Shown one piece after another: positions 60,327 through 64,000 of a stretch of DNA of 64,000 bases (position 1 is the stretch's first letter; each line of letters starts with the position of its first letter). The position numbers and the translations under genes are program-made. The DNA comes from an uncultured Bacteroidales bacterium (GTDB taxonomy: Bacteria; Bacteroidota; Bacteroidia; Bacteroidales; F082). The notes beneath the pieces are model-generated. The model saw nothing but the letters and a program-made list of their open reading frames with translations, was not told the DNA's origin and ran no database searches. Location of the stretch: assembly GCA_947304185.1 (NCBI GenBank), contig CAMZAM010000002.1, positions 124,001-188,000 of the forward strand. The letters run 5' to 3'.

Positions 60327-61247
60327 ATGACCAGGTATCACAGCAACGGCAAGTTCCTTCTTTCGGGCGAATACCTTGTACTGCAAGGCGCTCGCGCATT
60401 GGCGTTGCCTTTGAGACTGGGTCAGTCTCTGGAAGTGACAACCATTGACGATGAAAACGGCATGATTCATTGGGACGCCTACACACCAAAGGGCTTCTGG
60501 TTTGCATCCATCTTCAGCAAACACGGCTTCACCGTCCACGCCTCCGACGACATGGATAAAGCCGATAACCTCAGCAGAATCTTCAAAGCCATTAAGTCGC
60601 TGAATCCCAACATCTTACAAGATAAAAAAGATTATTTTTTCACCACTCGTCTGGAGTTCGACAGCGAATGGGGACTTGGTAGTTCTTCAACATTGATTTC
60701 GTTGTTGGCACAGTGGGCGGAGGTTGATCCATACGAACTTTTGGCGATGACGATGGGCGGCTCAGGCTACGATATCGCCTGCGCAACCGCCTCACAACCA
60801 ATAATTTATCGTTTGGAAAACGACAAGCCTATCGTCGAGAAAGCCGATTTCAAGCCTGCGTTTGCCGATAAGTTGTATTTTGTTTATCAGGGACATAAAC
60901 AGAGTTCCGGAAAGGAAGTGAAATCGTTCAAAGAACGGGCGCAAAAATCGGATTTTTCTAAGGAAATCGCCGAGATTTCTGAGATAACCGATGCGCTTGT
61001 AAAAGCCTCTACTTTCAACGATTTTTGCGCCCTTTTGACTCGCCATGAAGCCATCATGAGCCGTTGTTTGGAGCAGCCCACAATAAAAACACAATACACT
61101 GATTTCCGAGGAGTTATAAAGTCGCTCGGTGCATGGGGCGGTGACTTCTTCCTGGCAGCGACGGAACTTTCAGAGAAAGAAGTCGTTAGTTATTTCAACA
61201 GCAAAGGACTGAAAACAATATTGAAATACAACGAAATCGTTTTGTAA
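60327..61247 (+). CDS. GYDIA family GHMP kinase (mevalonate pathway)
   Basis: A 306-residue GHMP kinase from ATG 60327 (MTRYHSNGKFLLSGEY); the longer GTG frame would begin inside the repeat at 60240-60290. Family marks are SNGKFLLSGEYLVL, the phosphate loop WGLGSSSTLISLLAQ and the name motif GGSGYDIACA. The C-terminal GHMP domain follows. In flavobacteria this gene sits beside HMG-CoA reductase, as here. Likely a mevalonate or phosphomevalonate kinase; which of the two is not known. Confidence 0.85.
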   Translation: MTRYHSNGKFLLSGEYLVLQGARALALPLRLGQSLEVTTIDDENGMIHWDAYTPKGFWFASIFSKHGFTVHASDDMDKADNLSRIFKAIKSLNPNILQDKKDYFFTTRLEFDSEWGLGSSSTLISLLAQWAEVDPYELLAMTMGGSGYDIACATASQPIIYRLENDKPIVEKADFKPAFADKLYFVYQGHKQSSGKEVKSFKERAQKSDFSKEIAEISEITDALVKASTFNDFCALLTRHEAIMSRCLEQPTIKTQYTDFRGVIKSLGAWGGDFFLAATELSEKEVVSYFNSKGLKTILKYNEIVL

Positions 61248-61251
61248 TCCT

Positions 61252-61710
61252 ATGAGAAAGCATCGCATTCTTTTCGTTTGTCACGGCAATATCTGCAGGA
61301 GTCCGATGGCGGAGTTTATCCTGAAGGATATGGTCGAAAAAGCTGGAGTTGCTGATGATTTCGAGATTGCATCGACAGCGACATCGACTGAAGAGATCGG
61401 CAACGACATCTATCCTCCTGCGAAACGTATTTTGTTTCAAAAAGGCATAAAATTCGAAAGCCGCCAGGCTCGGCAAATCACCAGAAAAAACTACGATTAT
61501 TACGATTTCATCATCGCAATGGATGAGAATAATCTCCGCAATTTAAGGAGGATGCTTGGCGAAGATACCAAAAACAAGATTTCACTCATGATGAGCTATG
61601 CCGGAAAGCACCGCGATGTCGCCGATCCATGGTACACTGGCGATTTTGAAACCACCTATAATGATTTGATTGAAGGATGCAAAGGATTTCTGCAGTCAAT
61701 TTGCAAATAA
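61252..61710 (+). CDS. Low-molecular-weight protein tyrosine phosphatase
   Basis: A 152-residue enzyme. The active-site loop is VCHGNICRSPMAEF (Cys nucleophile, Arg phosphate binder) and the acid Asp is in VADPWYTGDFETTY. Complete length for the family. These cytoplasmic phosphatases often oppose polysaccharide tyrosine kinases; none is nearby. Starts 4 bases after the GHMP kinase and so is probably co-transcribed with it. Confidence 0.95.
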   Translation: MRKHRILFVCHGNICRSPMAEFILKDMVEKAGVADDFEIASTATSTEEIGNDIYPPAKRILFQKGIKFESRQARQITRKNYDYYDFIIAMDENNLRNLRRMLGEDTKNKISLMMSYAGKHRDVADPWYTGDFETTYNDLIEGCKGFLQSICK

Positions 61711-61797
61711 TGACGATTTTTCTTCAAAAAGATATTCTCCTATTTCAAATAAATTTCGTATAATTGCAGGTTGGAATAATGTGAAGCGATTTTTTTG

Positions 61798-62895
61798 ATG
61801 AAAACTTGGAAAATCATCTTAACCATCTCATTCTTAATGTGTTTACTTTTCGGAACACAGCATAACGCTATGGCCGAAGAGCAGACCAAGGAGGAATTCA
61901 ATGCCGGTGAGGTGATCATCGAGCATATCCTCGACTCCTACGAATGGCATATCTTCACATGGAAAGGCCACGAGGTAAGCCTGCATCTGCCAATAATCGT
62001 CTTCAGCGAAGGCCGCGGCTACACCTTCTCATCAAAAGTGTTTCGTGAAAACGAGAACTACGTCACGACAAACAAAAAGACTGGCGAGACCATCACTTTT
62101 GCAATACCGCACGATGGAAAATATAAGAATAAAGTGGTGATAGTCAACGCCGACGGATCACAGAAACGTCCGTTCGACATCTCAATCACGAAAAACGTTT
62201 TTGCACTATTTATATCGTGTACGATACTTTTAGTTTTGTTCTTCCTGGTGACAAAAGCATACCGCGAACGCGGCGAGAAAGCCCCGAAAGGACTGCAGTC
62301 GCTGTTCGAGATGCTCATCGTCTACGTGCGCGACGACATCGCCCGCAAAGCCATCAGCGAGAAGCAGGTCGACCGCTACCTGCCCTACCTCATCACGGTG
62401 TTTTTCTTCATCTTCATCAACAACCTGATGGGACTGATCCCGATCTTCCCGTTCGGAGCCAACATCACGGGAAACATAGCGGTGACGGCCTGTCTGGCGC
62501 TTTTCACCTTCTTCATCACGAACCTTCTCGGAAACAAGGAATATTACAAGGACATCTTTAACACGCCGGGCGTGCCGTGGTTTTTGAAGTTCCCGCTGCC
62601 TCTCATGCCGATCATCGAGACGGTGGGCTGCTTCACCAAGCCATTCGTACTGGCGGTGCGTCTATTTGCCAACATCACGGCTGGACATATCGTGGTGCTG
62701 GGCTTCATCAGCAGTATCTTCATCGTGGCGCAGATCAGCGCTGCAGGAGGTGGCGCGATGTCAGTTTTCTCGCTGATTCTCGTCATCTTCGTCGACTGCA
62801 TCGAGTTGCTGGTGGCCTACATCCAGGCGTATGTGTTCACCTTGCTTTCGGCTTTGTATTTCGGGATGGCGTCGAAGGAACACCATCATGGTTAA
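61798..62895 (+). CDS. atpB: ATP synthase Fo subunit a
   Basis: A 365-residue protein from ATG 61798. It has a signal-like N-terminus (ends AMAEEQT) and a long extra periplasmic domain usual for Bacteroidota (about 25-130). The channel part has five membrane helices. The essential Arg is in FVLAVRLFANITAGH, and YIQAYVFTLLSALYF holds the late helix. It makes the proton half-channels beside the c-ring. First visible gene of the atp operon; atpD and atpC are not upstream here. Confidence 0.95.
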   Translation: MKTWKIILTISFLMCLLFGTQHNAMAEEQTKEEFNAGEVIIEHILDSYEWHIFTWKGHEVSLHLPIIVFSEGRGYTFSSKVFRENENYVTTNKKTGETITFAIPHDGKYKNKVVIVNADGSQKRPFDISITKNVFALFISCTILLVLFFLVTKAYRERGEKAPKGLQSLFEMLIVYVRDDIARKAISEKQVDRYLPYLITVFFFIFINNLMGLIPIFPFGANITGNIAVTACLALFTFFITNLLGNKEYYKDIFNTPGVPWFLKFPLPLMPIIETVGCFTKPFVLAVRLFANITAGHIVVLGFISSIFIVAQISAAGGGAMSVFSLILVIFVDCIELLVAYIQAYVFTLLSALYFGMASKEHHHG

Positions 62896-62930
62896 AAGTT
62901 AAATGATAAAAGTTAAAAGAATAATAAACT
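62893..62930. repeat. GTTAAAAG-rich element 3 between atpB and atpE
   Basis: Direct copies of GTTAAAAG/GTTAAATG words (GGTTAAAAG, AAAGTTAAAAG) fill the gap between two genes of one operon. Confidence 0.4.
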
Positions 62931-62948
62931 CTTTAAATATTTAAAGTT

Positions 62949-63218
62949 ATGTCATTATTAGTAGTGTTACAAGAAGTAGCAAAGGCAGTGGTTGATTTGG
63001 CACCTCTCGCAAAGTTAGGCGCTGGTCTCGCTGCAAGTATCGCAACCATCGGTGCAGCATTGGGTATCAGTAAAATCGGCAGCAGCGCATTGGAATCAAT
63101 GGCTCGCCAGCCCGAGGCAGCAGGTAACATCCAGACAAGCATGATTTTGGCAGCCGCTTTCGTGGAAGGTGTTTCACTTTTCGCAGTCGTGGTTTGTCTG
63201 CTCGTTGCAGTTGGTTGA
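62949..63218 (+). CDS. atpE: ATP synthase Fo subunit c
   Basis: An 89-residue hairpin with two membrane helices. The ion-binding Glu is in AAAFVEGVSLFA (helix 2); the polar loop is ARQPEAAG. The helix 1 Gln and other residues of the known sodium-binding pattern are absent, which suggests proton coupling. About a dozen copies form the rotor ring. Confidence 0.95.
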   Translation: MSLLVVLQEVAKAVVDLAPLAKLGAGLAASIATIGAALGISKIGSSALESMARQPEAAGNIQTSMILAAAFVEGVSLFAVVVCLLVAVG

Positions 63219-63285
63219 GAAAGTATCTTAGGTTGTAACGGTTGGTTGCAACCTAAGATTTTAAAACTGATTAAATTATTAAATT

Positions 63286-63780
63286 ATGGAATTGATAACT
63301 CCTGATTTCGGGTTTTTCTTTTGGATGGTGATAGCCTTCGGCATTGTCTTCTTCTGCCTGGCGAAGTTCGCTTTTCCGGTCATCGGCAAGGCATTGAAGA
63401 CACGCGAGCAGAAGATCGCCGAATCGCTCGAGAACGCTGAGCGGATCCACAAAGAGATGCAGGGCATTCAGGCTAAAAACGAAGAGCTCCTCAAGAAAGC
63501 CCGCGAGGAACGTGAGGCGATGCTCAACGAAGCCCGGATCTCACGCGACAAGATCATCGAAGAAGCCAAGGAAAAGGCTAAAGATGAGACCAACCGACTC
63601 GTGGAATCGGCTAAAGAGACTATAGAAAACGAGCGCAAGGCGGCGATGACCGACATCAAAAACGAAATCGCCAACATCTCGATAAAAGTCGCCGAGAAAA
63701 TTCTCGAAAAAGAACTCTCGACCGACGAGGCACAGCTGAAATATATTAACGAAATTATCAAAGAGACTGATAATCAATAA
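63286..63780 (+). CDS. atpF: ATP synthase Fo subunit b
   Basis: A 164-residue protein. One N-terminal membrane helix (FGFFFWMVIAFGIVFFCLAKF) is followed by a long charged coiled-coil to the C-terminus, forming the stator stalk. Lies 67 bases after atpE and 6 bases before atpH. Confidence 0.95.
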   Translation: MELITPDFGFFFWMVIAFGIVFFCLAKFAFPVIGKALKTREQKIAESLENAERIHKEMQGIQAKNEELLKKAREEREAMLNEARISRDKIIEEAKEKAKDETNRLVESAKETIENERKAAMTDIKNEIANISIKVAEKILEKELSTDEAQLKYINEIIKETDNQ

Positions 63781-63786
63781 GATAGT

Positions 63787-64000
63787 ATGAAAAACACATT
63801 GTTAGTACGTCGCTATGCAAAGGCATTCCTCGACTTCACCATCAAAAACGACATGGCGAATCAGGGACTTGCTGACCTCGAGCTCGTCACCACGACGCTC
63901 CAGGGACACCGCGAGCTACGTAACATACTGTCGCAACCATTTTTATCGAAAGATAAGAAAGAAAGTATCATAAACAGGGTTTTTAAAGATAAAATCTCTG
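63787..64000 (+). CDS. atpH: ATP synthase F1 subunit delta, 3' end outside window
   Basis: From ATG 63787 the frame reads MKNTLLVRRYAKAFLDF, then HRELRNILSQPFLSKDKK, the typical N-terminal helical domain of subunit delta, and runs off the window edge after 71 codons. It links the b-stalk to the F1 head. atpA and atpG probably follow. Confidence 0.93.
   Translation, partial: MKNTLLVRRYAKAFLDFTIKNDMANQGLADLELVTTTLQGHRELRNILSQPFLSKDKKESIINRVFKDKIS

Noticed and set aside
62214-62225. Near copy of the OhrR palindrome (ATCGTGTACGAT)
   Set aside because: It lies inside the atpB coding region, has a mismatch at the centre and no promoter beside it. Chance match is likely.

Overview
The window looks like a chromosomal segment of an uncultured member of the Bacteroidales (Bacteroidota). 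Supporting signs are: the Bacteroidota -7 promoter word TAnnTTTG placed 15-45 bases before many starts; C-terminal 'YPNP' type IX secretion sorting domains; a GldB lipoprotein; a BspA-type leucine-rich surface protein; C10 (streptopain-like) proteases; a TonB receptor with a carboxypeptidase-like plug extension; and Bacteroidota-type MraY, LptC/LptE and SecG neighbourhoods. No phage, CRISPR array, insertion sequence or rRNA operon is visible. One tRNA (Phe) is present.

Layout. 1-4.1 kb: the 5' part of a C10 protease, a small lipoprotein, and a three-gene lipid operon (CDP-alcohol phosphatidyltransferase, PlsC-type acyltransferase, BcerS/YghO-like acyltransferase). 4.2-6.1 kb: a peroxide-stress unit with an OhrR-type MarR repressor read in frame into a glutathione peroxidase, a ferritin-like protein with a degenerate iron site and a 59-residue winged-helix protein. 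Its promoter is framed by two copies of the palindrome ATCGTGCACGAT. 6.1-18.8 kb: a patchwork of small stress and transport genes (metal permease, lipoprotein GPx, SMR pump, CrcB, Vat-like acetyltransferase, YbaN, EamA, CPBP protease, flavodoxin, GNAT-YoaP, ECF S component, PhzF). Among them lie several broken gene pieces made by internal deletion or fusion. 18.8-21.4 kb: BspA-like and C10 secreted proteins and tRNA-Phe. 21.5-30.1 kb: an envelope cluster (coaX, FadL-like porin, TPR protein, lptC, CNNM/CorC protein, PpiD-like chaperone, mraY). 30.1-42 kb: a sugar aminotransferase, rpmB, a TonB receptor, aspA, a fibronectin-type lipoprotein, comM, gldB and cinA. 42.1-49.1 kb: nucleoside and peptide salvage (uridine phosphorylase, guanine deaminase, Tsx-like porin, two aminopeptidases P), a nitrilase-like pseudoenzyme and two divergent outer-membrane barrels. 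49.2-56.5 kb: pheT, a sigma-54 activator, lptE, a TPR-like protein, secG, groES, groEL. 56.5-64 kb: a fucose-isomerase-like protein, a secreted thioredoxin-fold protein, HMG-CoA reductase plus a GYDIA GHMP kinase (mevalonate pathway), a low-molecular-weight phosphatase, and the start of an F1Fo ATP synthase operon (atpB, E, F, H).

The most unusual points are the OhrR-GPx reading frame joined at an A7 tract, the cluster of deletion-joined pseudogenes between 4.4 and 18 kb, a CPBP protease fused to a retropepsin-like domain that lacks a normal catalytic motif, a PpiD-like protein without its parvulin domain, a nitrilase-fold protein without its catalytic cysteine, and a dispersed palindromic repeat with CGTCATTTCGA ends found four times, twice directly before a gene. 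Several start codons were moved downstream of the longest open frame because a promoter word lies inside the longer frame.
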